A DNA stretch of 64,000 bases from Physella acuta (GCF_028476545.1 NW_026731915.1:272001-336000), one strand, 5' to 3'. Shown: positions 43,420 through 54,897, counted from the first letter of the stretch. Program-made: numbers and translations. The notes: generated by a model not told the origin, from the letters alone.

Positions 43420-44574
43420 GTAAGCAAAAACTGTGATTAATAGTTCTCATTTCATATTATTTTAATTTTATTTTGCTTGATTAAAAGTAAATTTCCCTTA
43501 CAAACCTGACAGTCTATGGGGCACGTGAAGTAGAGTTAACTTGTTTCTGTGACCTCGGCATATGAAGAGATAGTGTGGTCAGCACTATGCCCAGCCGCCT
43601 TTACTTTCCCTAACGTGAGTTAGGTACCCATCAGAGTTGGGTGGACTCAGGGACGGTCTACTGACTTGAACCCGGATTTGAACTCGAGACTTACGGGTTA
43701 GCAGTCCAGCTCTCTATTGCTAGACCACTCCGTCCTGCTTGCTTACTGGGAACTTAATGACAAAATTTGTTGTTTTTTTCCATTATTCACTATTGTTATT
43801 ATTAGATTTGCTATTTTTATTCCATTATTCACCATTCTTATTATTAGGTTTACTAATTATTCATCTCTTAGGTTGTTTTTGTTTTATTTTTAAAAATGAA
43901 AATTATTTTTAAAAATGTTACTGCACACGAGGTCATAAAAAGTAATTGCTGCAAAACATTTAAAAATGTAATTCATCATCCTCTTTTCCCATTTGTGCCC
44001 AAGACACATGGAGCAGATGAAATAGAGTTTTGGCATACATGGATATAATGTGGTCAGCACTATGCCCAGTCTAGTTAGTTTCCCTAATGCGTGTTAGGTA
44101 CCCATCAGAGCTGGGTGGACTCAAGGAAGTCCTACAGACTTAAGCCCAGGATCCGAACTCGAGACTTTCAGGTTACCATTATACCACACTGTCTCTAAAA
44201 TGTAACTATTACAGCTTTACAGTTTTTTAATATACTTAATTACATTCACTAATGACAACATGTAAGCTTATAATAAAAACTTTTTCCCCCTAGGTACACC
44301 AATATTACGACCTCTCTGGTTTATTTCTCCATGGGATGAAACTGCGCAGTTCATAGACTGTGAGTTTTTTGTCAGCAACATGCTTTTAGTGGCACCTGTT
44401 TTGAATCCAGAAGCTCGAAAAAGAGATGTGTATTTACCAAAAGGGCCTCATTGGAAAGATGAACTTAGGGGCACCTATCATGAAGGTGGTCAGTGGTTAA
44501 GAGGCTATGATGTTGGTTTGTATGAAATAGCTACATTCACACCAGGCAGGCCACCAAAAACGGAAGTTTTATAG
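41484..44574 (+). CDS. MYORG: Family 31 glycosidase-like type II membrane protein (MYORG-like), probable pseudoenzyme
   Basis: Two exons (41484-43419 and 44294-44574) give 738 residues. A basic cytoplasmic tail precedes a TM anchor (about residues 34-53), then a lumenal GH31 fold. Family matches include YGGGSLSVQRWP, GIKSLIPTVLTYGLMGYPFV, ELFIRWLQLAIFLP, ILRPLWFISPWDETA and MLLVAPVLNP. MYORG is an ER/Golgi-type glycosidase. Here the nucleophile motif KFDAGE is replaced by FRFSGG (Ser468), and WSTWALYG and IDDMY are replaced by WSTRGLN and IDGNY. The acid/base region VDRDSVW has become VADAGPMLASW. The fold looks kept while catalysis is probably lost (inference). Donor TTG|GTAAGC and acceptor CCCCCTAG are phase 1. 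The intron holds two SINEs. Confidence 0.93.
43500..43735 (-). mobile_element. tRNA-derived SINE, near full length
   Basis: In the glycosidase intron, opposite to the gene. It has all parts: body with CCTCGGCATATGAAGAGATA and CACTATGCCCAGCCGCC on plus, and the tRNA-like head with GAACTCGAGACT and CTCTATTGCTAGACCACT at the right. Confidence 0.9.
43978..44197 (-). mobile_element. tRNA-derived SINE, older copy
   Basis: Second SINE in the same intron, same orientation, with more differences (CAGCACTATGCCCAGTCTAG, CAGAGCTGGGTGGACTCAAG, GATCCGAACTCGAGAC). Confidence 0.88.
44294..44574 (+). CDS. MYORG: MYORG-like exon 2 and stop
   Basis: Encodes GTPILRPLWFISPWDETAQF, then MLLVAPVLNPEARKRDVYLP, the conserved C-terminal beta-sandwich segment, ending TEVL and TAG. 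The acceptor TTTTCCCCCTAG is strong. Confidence 0.94.
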
Positions 44575-44656
44575 CAGTTACTTTGATCATACTATAGATA
44601 AGTTTTAAAATCTAAAACTGAGTTAGTGGTTTATATTAAGGTAAAACTGTGACTGC

Positions 44657-44662
44657 AATAAA
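44657..44662 (+). terminator. Poly(A) signal AATAAA for the MYORG-like gene
   Basis: First AATAAA downstream of the stop (83 bases after it). Later AATAAA motifs at about 45274 and 45817 could give longer 3' UTRs. Confidence 0.5.
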
Positions 44663-45975
44663 ACTCATCTTTATACAAAAAATATAATATATATATTTTT
44701 TTGAAAACCCTAGTTACATTTTATTGTATGGGTTATCTTTATTTGTGTGAACAAACTTTTTCAGAATGAATAATGAAAATCTTGTTTTTTAGCAATTTTA
44801 TTGGGATGAACAAGGTTTAAACACATGTTTACTGTTTTAATTTTAATGCTTCCAAGTTTGATATTCTAGCTCATGAGCTACTGTGTAATTATATTTTATG
44901 CATAATTTTGGAATTTCTTATAAAAAGTTGATTTTGTAAAATTTAAACATTCCAATGGTTTAAGCCTATTTGTTTTTTAGATTTTTGTACATTGGTTCTT
45001 AACACAGTTTTTTTAAAAGCTTCCATTCATATATCTCATTGAACTGAATATAGCTTTAAATTTTGTTATTATTATGCACACTTGATGTTACTTAGGTAAA
45101 AATTTTCTTCACAAGATAAAATTAGAGTGTGTGTAATTGTAATATATCATACCATGTTTGCATTTTTTTGTAATTTAAAAATTAAAAGTGGAAATTCAAA
45201 TAGAAATTGTACTTACTAAAGATGATAACTCGAACTATCTTCTTTTTAATGAATTGTTTCCCTTTTGCCCAAATAAAATATAGGCCCTATGTGAATATAT
45301 CCCTGTTGGTGTATGTTGCAAATGTTTTCTCCACTGATATATAGCCAGATGTGTATGGATGTGTATGGATGAAGCAATGTTTTAAACTAAATCACTGCAT
45401 TTTCTACCATACATTTTCTTTCGCTCAGAAATGTTATAACTTTCCTAACTATCAAAGCCTCAACTCAAGTTTGTTAAATGGTACTGTGTTGTGATTAAAC
45501 ATATCTAAGGTTTTTAATCACTTTATTTTCTTATGGTACTTATAATTTTCATTGTTAGAATAATTTAACAAATTTTCTATTACATCTATTTTATAAAATT
45601 AAATTTTCAGTTAATTTTAATATACATTTATATATTTGATTGTAACTACACTGCCTATTCAAAGTACAAGTCATTAGTCTTCAGTATATTTTATGATAAA
45701 ATAAGACAAGTATACTAATATCATTACAAAGGATTACCACAACTGATCCCATGTCTATTTGTGTACTTCAATATTTGTTACAACTCGTGTCTAGACTACT
45801 TGATACAAATCTTTAATAAACTGTAATTTAAATAATATCTGTTTTGCTAAATTATTTTAACATTGTATGGTGTGAAAAAGACTTGTAAAGTAATTCCAAG
45901 CTGATTTTAATAGTTTCCCAACTGTGTAATGCTGTTTTAAAATTTTATAAGTTTTATTTAAATACGTTAAAAAAT

Positions 45976-46118
45976 TAATATTGTAGGCTAGTTTGGTGGG
46001 ATGATGATTAATATGGCCAGGTGGAGTAGGACTTTGTTCACCTTGAAAAATTAATATTGTAGACTAGTTTGGTGGGATGATGATTAATATGGCCAGGTGG
46101 AGTAGGACTTTGTTCACT
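45976..46118. repeat. Two-copy tandem duplication of about 76 bp
   Basis: TTGGTGGGATGATGATTAAT and the following GGCCAGGTGGAGTAGGACTT occur twice in succession, nearly identical. Confidence 0.9.
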
Positions 46119-46689
46119 GTAATGTGAGGCTTTATTTGGGTCTCTGGGACTGTCATCACATACGTATCTCACCACTGTCATCATAATATACCTGACCACT
46201 GACACGTCATACACACCAGGCCAATAACATCTGTACACCACCACTACTGTCAAGTCCCCCACATTCATAACCAAGTTTTTATTTTGTAATGAGCCCCCCC
46301 CCCCCCCCCCCACAAAGTGTCATAATCCTAAATAATCAGTATTGTTTGTTTTTGTTACTATTGTTTTTAAAGAGTTTCAAGACTTACCATAGAAGTAGCA
46401 AAGCTACAATCTTGAGATTGGGTGCCCTTTGAAAAGAACGATAAGGAGAATCATAAGTTTCTACAGACATAACATAGAAACCCTTGCCAGATGTTGGTCA
46501 GGTACTCACTTTTGCTGAGTAGACTCCAGGGACATACCAGACTTCTGATTGTATTGACAGTGCAGCACAGAGTGTAGTCAGATTTTGTCCTCATGTCAAA
46601 CCACTCTGCTTTAGAATTAACATTTACCACAACCAAATAATTGTAAGATTGATCTCCCCTGATGTATCACATTTTAGGTTCATGGTATT

Positions 46690-46980
46690 TAAATTAAATT
46701 TTATAATTTATATACAATGTGTTTAAAATCTCATATTTTAGATTCAAGGTGTTTATGGTAGTTAAAATTTATAATTTGTATTCAAGGTGTTTAAAATCTC
46801 ATATTTTGGATTCAAGGTGTTTAAAATCTCATACTTTGGATTCAATGTGTTTAAAATCTCATATTTTGAATTCAATGTGTTTAAAATCTCATTTTAGATT
46901 CAAGGTGTTTAAAATCTGATCCTGTAGATTCAATTTGTTAAAATCTCTTATCTTAGATTCGAGGTGTTTAACAAAACAAG
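46690..46980. repeat. About 30-bp tandem repeat
   Basis: Roughly nine degenerate units with core TTCAAGGTGTTTAAAATCTC; unit length varies. Confidence 0.88.
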
Positions 46981-47868
46981 AACACACATTCTAATTCTTT
47001 AAAAAAAAAAACACCCCACATTCTAATAATTACTGAATCAACCACAACTCACACATACACTGAGCAATAAAAATATTTTTCTTATCCCGCTTCAGCGAAC
47101 ACAATTTCAAACAATTGATAAATTATTATTGTACAGCTTTATTTTAAAAATCCAAGACTTCTTAAAATAAACTTCCAATGTCATGACATTTTAAAATTCA
47201 TTTTACAAACAATTTAGCTTACTAAAATATAGACAGAAAAATTTTAAAACTTTTATTCATGAAATAACAAACAGACATGTATAAAATAAATCATTTCACC
47301 AGATGAAACAGCTTGTGCTGTATTCATACACAATGAAAGAGAATAAATTAAAAACCAATTGTAATATCACAACACATGAGCAGAGACTACTGCGAAATCA
47401 ATTGCCAAGGACAAGAGGGAACATAAAGATAAGCTGATTCGTTCCAAGATTTATCCAATCCATGTTTTAAAAAACGTATCGGAAATATATTAAGTAGGAT
47501 AGGCCTACGATCAGTTGTTCGATTTAGATTTATCCAATCCATGTTTAAAAAAAAGAAAAGTAGGTTAAGTTCACTTGTTCGCTCAAAGAGTTATCCAAAC
47601 CATGTTTTAAAAACCATGTATAAGAAACAAATAGGTTACATTCAATGTAGGACAAAAGAATTATCCAATCCATGTTTTAAAAGAAACCAAATGTGGAGGA
47701 AACAGTAAATATAACAGAATAAAGTTAGCAGGTAAATATCAGAGTTTAGTCAATGCATGTTTGTTTAAGTAACAAATTTATATAAAACATTCAACTTTAC
47801 CAAGTAAAAATGAGCACAATATTAGTCTTTACTGAAGTATAAAATAAAACTAGCATAACAAAATTGCG

Positions 47869-48056
47869 GTCCGCAACGGGTGACACCAAATTAAAAAAAT
47901 GGTAAAATATACTGTTAAATCAATGTTTTTCTCCAGTTAAAATAGTAAGAAAGAGGGGGTTGACATTAAGCCAAAAAAACAAAAGTTAAATGTTCAAGAG
48001 GATTGGGGGTTTAAACAATTAGTTACTGCACTAGATGACACCCGACACATGACGCC
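47869..48056. mobile_element. Degenerate family A MITE remnant
   Basis: Contains GGTCCGCAACGGGTGACACC, TTAAGCCAAAAAA and GATGACACCCGACACATGAC, matching the interior of family A, but the terminal repeats are eroded. Confidence 0.5.
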
Positions 48057-48166
48057 ATTGAATGTGAGCACAGCAGGTAGGCTACTCACGCACAGGTGAA
48101 CACAGTTTTCAGGTAGTTTTAGCAGGTACACATGCACATATGAACACAATGTCGATTGGTCAGGAG

Positions 48167-48328
48167 CAGTGGCGTAGCCAGGATCGTCTCAAGGGGGGGG
48201 GGGGGGTCCAATTTTTACCCGGGGACAAACTTTCGATTTGCCCCCCTCTCATACTTTGTATATATATACCGAGGGGTCTATGGGGGGGGGGGGGGGGGGT
48301 TATGACCCCCCCCCTGCCTACGCCACTG
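48167..48328. mobile_element. hAT-like MITE, family A, intact ends
   Basis: TIRs CAGTGGCGTAGCCAGG and CCTACGCCACTG, flanked by a perfect 8-bp duplication GTCAGGAG on each side. Confidence 0.92.
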
Positions 48329-48484
48329 GTCAGGAGCAGCGAAACCGGTGTGACACAGAAGTCGAAGGAAAAGTCACAGGCATGGTATACACTCAAACCA
48401 ATTCTTCTGGATCATTCCTGGTGATGTCGAGAGTTTTAGAGGATGGTTTTTATAATTGTGAAAGTAATGTCAAGCTACCCTTGT

Positions 48485-48605
48485 GGCCAGTAAAGGCAGG
48501 TGAAGTAGAGTTCAACTGTTTCTGTGAACACAGCTTATGGTTAGTCCTGTGCCCAGCCGCCTTTATTTTCCCAAGCGTGATTCTGGTATCCATATGCACT
48601 GAGTT
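48485..48605 (-). mobile_element. SINE fragment
   Basis: Body portion only (GGTGAAGTAGAGTTCAACTG, GTGCCCAGCCGCCTTTATTT); the tRNA-like head is missing. Confidence 0.75.
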
Positions 48606-49465
48606 AACTCAGCAGCAAATAATGAACATAACCTGAAAGTCGGTAAAAGTCACATCATAACTAGGAGTAGGCTCCCCTTGTCATTGGTCTACTCGTCCTT
48701 GCAGTATAGTGGATTTAATAGAACTGTTGTTAAACAGGTGACTAGAAAAAACTCAAATAAATATGTGTACATACATCTATACATACATGATTTGTACACA
48801 TTATGTATAGCATACAAACTTTACATAAAATTAAAGCAATAAATGTTGAAAAAAAAAAGTTTAAAACTTCTAATCACTATTATAACAGAATTTAGTTAAT
48901 GTGTTCAGTTTATAAAGAGAGGTAACCACATTTATAGAATAATAATCTGGGTTATGTCCCTTTGACAACAAATGTTTTACATATACTTGAAAAAAAACAT
49001 TTTTCTCAAAATATATAAAAACAGAACGAACATTTTAGCGAAATGACTTTTTAAAAAATAACGATCAGTTTTCTGCTTCACATATTTCACATCACCGTTA
49101 AATCTTCATCGTCAACAGCTCCTTACGCCTCTGGCTGTCTCTAGGCCTATAGGCCAATGTTTTTATTTAGTCGATGATATCGGCTACTTAAGTTATGCAG
49201 AAACCCCAAAACAACGAACAACAGGACGCTCCTTTAGCACAATTCAGAGGCGTATTGCAATGAGTTATGAACTTTTCAGAGAAAACAATGTATCTGTCTG
49301 TTCATACCTAATGGGTTGACACTGTTCACTAACGCCTTTGTCATTGAATTTTCATCAACGGTTTCTTACTTTTTCATTCAGTTTTAGTTTTTGTCCATAC
49401 AATGTTTATATTTTCATTTCTCTTTTGTTTAATACATTAAGAAATTGTCGCTGAAAATAATTCTA

Positions 49466-49471
49466 TTTATT
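49466..49471 (-). terminator. Poly(A) signal AATAAA candidate for lim-3
   Basis: TTTATT on the plus strand (AATAAA on minus), 67 bases after the lim-3 stop. Another is at 49162-49167. Confidence 0.4.
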
Positions 49472-49537
49472 TTTTTCACAATTTCACAATTTTCAGTCCA
49501 AGTCTTTTATAGCAGAGATCAGCTTCTATTGTCTCTT

Positions 49538-49971
49538 TCAGTATACCTCAACATGATTGTGTGTGGATGAAGGGGGATAATCCATGTAGCTTTGGGAGTT
49601 ATCCTCCCCTGGCGGCAGTAGACGAGGAATGCCGGCCATCGCATCCAACGGCATCATCTGCGAATGTGACAACGGAGCGCCCGGGGAGTGACGCCCGAGG
49701 TAGTGGTGCGGCGCCCCGGGCATGCCCCCTGGGCTCATATTCGGCCCCAGGGGACCGTTCACAGGAAGTGGGGGCCCGATGTTTGGGGGCCCGTTTGGCC
49801 CCAGAGGCCCGCTGTAGGGAGACCAAGGTTCAAGCCCCGGCCCGTCGTTTGGTCCGCCCGGGGGCCCGCTGCCCAGGGGCCCTAGTGACATGTCCGAGTC
49901 TAGGCTGTAGGCGTCACCTGACATCCGGCCACCTGACATTCCGCTCGTGCTCTCAAGGTCGTCTAGGCTGC
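49538..49971 (-). CDS. LHX3: lim-3 last exon: Gly/Pro-rich C-terminus
   Basis: Begins [17 protein letters not shown] after acceptor TTCCTACAG, continues with repeated GPLGP/GPP motifs and ends HNHVEVY then TGA. High GC compared with the flanks. Likely an activation region (inference). Confidence 0.9.
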
Positions 49972-52855
49972 CTGTAGGAAAAGACAACTCAGTTGGGTGA
50001 CATTCAGAAACAGATATTTAGTTACGTAAAAAAAAAATCCGCAGTATAAATAAATAAATAAAAGATAAATGTAATCTCAAGTCTTATTTTAAGTAAATTA
50101 CAAACCCTAGGATACTAAATGAGCGTAATGATAAAAATTTTAAATTTGTTATATCACGACTCATAATCGGAGGCTACTTGCGAAAGAAGTTACACAGGAT
50201 AAGAAGAAAAATAGAAGAAGGCTACATTATATTGTCCGATCAAATATTATCCAATCCATGTTTTAAAAGATAATTTCAGGAAGTAGGTTACGCTTAGTTA
50301 CGTTCAAATATTCATCCTATCCATGTTATAGAAGAGTTCAGAAAACAGAAGTTTTTTTTTAATAAAATGAAATATCACGCTAGATGAAGATAATGCATTG
50401 GATTTTAAAATTTTCCCTTCATGACTAGAAAATGTTCGATTTTTCTCTCTTTTTACTTTCTCGTATATACGTAGTATAGAGAAAGTATTGTAATCGTGCA
50501 AAAAAAAAAAAATCGAGATTTTTACAAATCTCGACGTTTTACACCTCACTGATACGGAAAAACATAATTTTGCAATCTTGTCCGTATGTCTGTGTGTCTG
50601 TGTGTGTGTGTGTCTGTGTGTGTGTGTGTCCGTGTGTAAACACGATAACTTGAGTACCGTTACAGCTAGGTTGATGAAATTTCATATATAAGTATTTTAT
50701 CAAAATCGTAGATCCGTATCAACTTTTGAGCGATTTCCGATAACCGGAAGTGGTACTTTTCCTACTTTGAATTTTTCAAAAGCCTATAACTTGAGTACTA
50801 TTTCAGATAGATAAATGAAATTTCACATGTAAGTAAAAGATCTAATTCTCTACCTTCTGTTAAATTTTGAGTAATTTCCGTTGACTGGAAGTAGTAATTT
50901 ACGCTACTTCCGATTTCTCAAAAAACTAATGTAAATTTTTAAAGTACTAATAATATTGCGCACTATAATACGCGTTTTTATTCGGCGTTTGCTTGGTGCG
51001 CAATGTTTTTTTTATGAGATTCTATTCTATTTTTAAAAGTTTAAGTATTTAAAATGGATTAAAAATCATAACTATATCCCCAGTTACCATCCCCTGTTGT
51101 TTTATATAAGAATATTCGAGAAAGTTTAGGGGAGATCACTACCGGTTTATTTTTTTTGGAATATACTTCACATAATTTTTAAAATAAATTAAAAAATAAA
51201 CAGTGTACTCACCATCATCACTCCTGTCGTCAGCACTGAGGCTGCTGTCGTGGTCCCCCTCCCTCTTCATCTGCCTGTAGTAGGGGTTCCACCTCTGTCT
51301 GCCAGCGTCCTTCTTCAGGCGTTTCTCTTTGGCACGGCGGTTCTGGAACCAAACCTGCCAGGGGAGACAGAATTACATTCAGTGGGGATTCTCAAATAGT
51401 GAGGACAGGAACTACATTCAGTGGGGATTCTCAAATAGTGAGGACAGGAACTACATTCAGTGGGGATTCTCAAATCTTTAGCAGGAACTACATTCAGTGG
51501 GGATTCTCAAATAGTGAGGGCAGGAACTACATTCAGTGGGGATTCTCAAATCTTTAGCAGGAACTACATTCAGTGGGGATTCTCAAATAGTGAGGGCAGG
51601 GACTACATTCAGTGGGGATTCTCAAAACAAACGAGAATCCAACATGTAAGATCTAGAGTTCCATTGTTGTAGTTATTTAAAAATGCCTGACACCATTACA
51701 CATACGGTTGGCATGAAGCGTCCAGTCGGACAAGCCGACGTACAGGATCTAGAGTTGAATTATTCTAACTATAAAAAAAAATGCCTGTGTCAGTTACCTG
51801 CACGACTCGCATGTCCAGACCTGTCTCTGCACTCAGCTGCTCTCGCACGTGCCGAGCAGGTTTGTTGCTCTCGTTGTAGGCACGCTTCAGCGCCTCCAGC
51901 TGTTTGGCCGTGATGGTCGTGCGGGGTCGCTTGTTGGACGAGTCCATTTCGTACTCTAGCAGGGGTGACAGGTGACAATAAAACATTAGTTTTCGACTTT
52001 CGAAATTTTTAAAAGCAAAATAATTACAAAAAATAAAATAAATAAAAACAACCCAAATGTATTGTTGAATTTAGAAAATATGCTAAGGAGGATGTGATAC
52101 ACTTTGGGAGGAGTAGTGGGGAATAGGGGGAGTCCACCCACTGTCGAATAAGAAAAAAAAAGTATTTTATAAATAATAAATACTTTGACTGTGTCCGCCC
52201 CCCCCCCCCCCCCATGGAAATTTTAAGTACACCAACTCCGGAAGTTTCAAGTGCCCTTTCCTCCTCTCCTTCTCGGAGAAAAATTTCTGAAAGAAACCTA
52301 GATAACGCCGTAGCTATCAATCGAGCTTAGACTTTTAGATTAGCAATTAGTTAGTTATAAATAGGCCGAAATATTTCAATATTTAGATCATAGTATACAC
52401 GTATTTGGGCCAAAATATTAAAATATTTAGGTCATAATATAATACACGTATTTGGGCCAAAATATTGAAATATTTAGGCCAGTTATACAAGTATATTGGG
52501 CCAAGATATTGAAATATTTGGGCCATTATATAAAAGTATTAATGCCAAAACATTGAAATATTTAGCCCCCCCCCCCCCACCACAAACAACCCCAACAATA
52601 AGCATGGTGCCCCCTATAACACGCCGCCTATGGACATGGAACATACCCGTACCTCTTGCCTTGGCCGCCTCGTAGTCCGTCTTACAGACCAACTTCCGGT
52701 CCTCCATCAGGTAGAACTCGTCGCCCGTGTTGAGCTGCCGGGCACACATCAGGCAGGCGAAGCAGTCCAGGTGGTAGACGTTCTCCTGGGCTCGCCGCAC
52801 CACCTCCGTAGGGGGAATCCCCTTGTCGCAGCTCGCACACCTGGTGCCGAAACGT
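49538..52855 (-). CDS. LHX3: LIM-homeodomain factor lim-3 (Lhx3/4), 3' four exons
   Basis: Nuclear transcription factor for motor-neuron and neuroendocrine fates in other animals. Four exons are visible: LIM2 (52653-52855), homeodomain first part (51798-51955), homeodomain end plus linker (51213-51354) and C-terminus (49538-49971). Phases agree. LIM2 reads [20 protein letters not shown] with [19 protein letters not shown]. The homeodomain reads [38 protein letters not shown] and [24 protein letters not shown] after the homeodomain is an Lhx3/4 hallmark separating it from Lhx1/5 and islet. The C-terminus is Gly/Pro/Ser-rich, ending HNHVEVY. LIM1 and the true N-terminus are not found to 64000, so the gene probably runs past the right edge. 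Confidence 0.93.
50455..50990. mobile_element. Dispersed repeat with hairpin and palindrome, class unknown
   Basis: In the lim-3 3' intron. ACTTTCTCGTATATACG pairs with TAGTATAGAGAAAGT as a hairpin. It is followed by a TCGAGATTTTTACAAATCTC palindrome, a TG microsatellite and two related blocks ATAACTTGAGTACCGTTACA and ATAACTTGAGTACTATTTCA. Likely a mobile element end; class not assigned. Confidence 0.5.
51213..51354 (-). CDS. LHX3: lim-3 exon: homeodomain helix 3 and basic linker
   Basis: [20 protein letters not shown], then [18 protein letters not shown], and an acidic end. The acceptor is CTGGCAG; the donor is GATG|GTGAGT, phase 1. Confidence 0.95.
51375..51635. repeat. 33/39-bp tandem repeat abutting lim-3 homeodomain acceptor
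   Basis: Seven units with core CATTCAGTGGGGATTCTCAA in two lengths, starting about 20 bases upstream of the acceptor at 51354. No exon bases are copied. Confidence 0.92.
51798..51955 (-). CDS. LHX3: lim-3 exon: homeodomain helices 1-2
   Basis: [20 protein letters not shown] through DMRVVQ. The acceptor is CTGCTAG and the donor GCAG|GTAACT, phase 0, the conserved intron position inside helix 3 (VVQ/VWF). Confidence 0.95.
52130..52310. mobile_element. MITE-like family B copy
   Basis: GTGTCCGCCCC, a poly-C run, ATGGAAATTTTAAGTACACC and TTCTCGGAGAAAAATTTCTG, then GAAAGAAACC, as in the other family B copies. Confidence 0.6.
52365..52565. repeat. About 45-bp degenerate tandem repeat
   Basis: Four to five drifted units with core GGGCCAAAATATTGAAATAT between the LIM2 and homeodomain exons. 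Confidence 0.8.
52653..52855 (-). CDS. LHX3: lim-3 exon: LIM2 domain
   Basis: All zinc ligands of a LIM domain are visible: C-x2-C (CASC), H-x2-C (HLDC), C-x2-C (CLMC) and the final C-x2-D (CKTD). The acceptor TTCTCTAG enters at phase 2; the donor is AGAG|GTACGG. The acceptor region recurs in the upstream array. Confidence 0.94.
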
Positions 52856-52857
52856 CT

Positions 52858-53262
52858 AGAGAAGGGGAGATAATTTGATGCTGATTATATAAGGGAGATA
52901 ATTTGATGTTGTTTATAAGAAGATTATATAAGGGAGATAATTTGATGATGTTTATAAGAAGATTATATAAGGGAGATACTATGATGCTATTTATGTAACG
53001 TCTAGAGAAAAGGCGATAATTTGATGCTGTTTATAAGAAGATTATATAAGGGAGATAATATGATGCTGTTTATAAGAAGATTATATAAGGGAGATAATAT
53101 GATAATGTTTATAAGAATATTATATGAGGTAGATAATTTGATGATGTTTATAAGAAGATTATATAAGGGAGATAATTTGATATTTTTAATGAAACTTCTA
53201 GAAAATGGAGATAATTTGATGTTGTTTATGAAACGTCTATAGAGGGGAGATAATAGCGCACA
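52858..53262. repeat. Tandem repeat containing copies of the LIM2 exon acceptor
   Basis: Roughly 49-bp units (core AAGGGAGATAATTTGATG, TTTATAAGAAGATTATATAA). The junction sequence AACGTCTAGAGAAGGGGAGA, spanning exon start and acceptor, recurs at about 52995, 53188 and 53225 with a few changes. Confidence 0.85.
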
Positions 53263-53401
53263 GAACCTGGGTCTCTGCTTTTGTTTTTGTATGTAATCTT
53301 CAAGAAACCAGCAGTTTGAATTCATATTGAAACCGATGAAGTTATTCACTAACAGTAAAACCTACATCACTTTTTTTTTCACTTAATATATCTCCCACTT
53401 C

Positions 53402-53403
<2 letters not shown>

Positions 53404-53437
<34 letters not shown>
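53404..53437. repeat. Poly-A tract
   Basis: A run of over 30 A in the region upstream of the LIM2 exon; no element is recognisable with it. Confidence 0.9.
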
Positions 53438-53441
<4 letters not shown>

Positions 53442-53961
53442 ACAGAAAACCCATCATAATTTTAACACAGTAGAATATGGTAAAACAAAAAGTATAATAT
53501 ATGTCAACTATCCCCCCCCCCCCCCCCCAAAAAAAAAAATTACCAACTTAAAGAAAACAAAAACATCAAAAAGAAAAAAAACACAATCCCAATACAGATA
53601 GAAAATAGTAAAAGTAAAAAGAAATGTATTCTTTGTCATCCCCCACCTTCCCCTAAAAAATATCTTATGTAAAAACCACATGACTTTAACACAACAGAAA
53701 CTGATAAACGTAAAAAGAAAAGTATAATACATCTCACCCACCATTCCCCTAAAAATACCGACTTTAGAAACACCACATAATTATACCATAAAAAAATTAT
53801 AAAAAGTAAAAAGAGAATAAAACAACAACAACAACCATCAACACATTATTTAGTGCAGAATACGGACAAATTATTCTGGCGAGTTAATTGTTCCGTTATG
53901 AAAACCAGAAAATCACATATCCCCCCAAATGACAAACAGATAAATTTCACGCTCGACTGAC

Positions 53962-54026
53962 CTCGCACAAAAGTCCTTTGTGACAGCTCGCGCGCACGTG
54001 CATCTGCGAAAGCGCGAGCGTTTCAT
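53962..54026 (-). other. Candidate alternative first exon of lim-3
   Basis: ATG-led open segment (MKRSRFRRCTCARAVTKDF) ending GCGAG|GTCAGT in phase 2, which is the phase the LIM2 exon needs. It lies in a short CpG-rich patch. A second ATG segment, 54052-54071 (MCPHTV), also ends phase 2 with CAG|GTAGGT. Chance agreement in phase is one in three each; no homology supports either. Confidence 0.2.
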
Positions 54027-54334
54027 CCGTCACCCGCCCGGGGGCACCTACCTGACGGTGTGGGGGCACATCAAAGGGTGGGGAGGGGGGGTGAGATCAA
54101 AGGTATTTGTCGTTTGCTTTATGACTACATGCCCTACACCTCCGCCCTCCCCTCTACTGTCAAAAAGATCGATGAAGCAGGTTGAAAGAAATCAATCATT
54201 CATTTAAAGTCAATACGTATCAATCTATTACCTCGCTAATAGTCGAACACAAAGAGTAACATAGGAAATCGGAAAAAAATACCTTTATCTTTTGTGTATT
54301 TTGTATAAAAAAATACCATTTCGAAACTTACGGT

Positions 54335-54418
54335 CCTTGGGAGAGGTGAAGTAAACTTATTTTAGTGACCCCGGCATATGAAGGGATAATGTGGTCAGAA
54401 CTATGCCCAGCCGCCTTT
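54335..54418 (-). mobile_element. SINE tail part, split by a MITE
   Basis: GGTGAAGTAAACTT, CCCCGGCATATGAAGGGATA and CTATGCCCAGCCGCC. The copy continues after the MITE at 54844. Confidence 0.8.
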
Positions 54419-54426
54419 ACTTTCCC

Positions 54427-54835
<409 letters not shown>

Positions 54836-54843
54836 ACTTTCCC

Positions 54844-54897
54844 TAACGTGAATTAGGTACGCATCAGAGCTGGGTGGACTCAGGGACATCGTCCGTG
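54844..54897 (-). mobile_element. SINE part, other side of the MITE insertion
   Basis: AACGTGAATTAGGTACGCAT and CAGAGCTGGGTGGACTCAGG continue the SINE; the tRNA-like head is missing. Confidence 0.8.

Larger units (their letters stand above)
44663..49465. other. Convergent intergenic region
   Basis: Between the 3' ends of the MYORG-like and lim-3 genes. AT-rich DNA with a two-copy tandem repeat, a 30-bp array, poly-C, a family A MITE and a SINE fragment (listed). Scattered TTATCCAATCCATGTTTTAA motifs lie at about 47.4-47.7 kb, with related ones at 50.2-50.3 kb. No coding exon recognised; part is probably 3' UTR of either gene. Confidence 0.7.

Noticed and set aside
49561-49977. Plus-strand open frame opposite lim-3 last exon
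   Set aside because: GC-rich shadow frame of the Gly/Pro-rich C-terminus.
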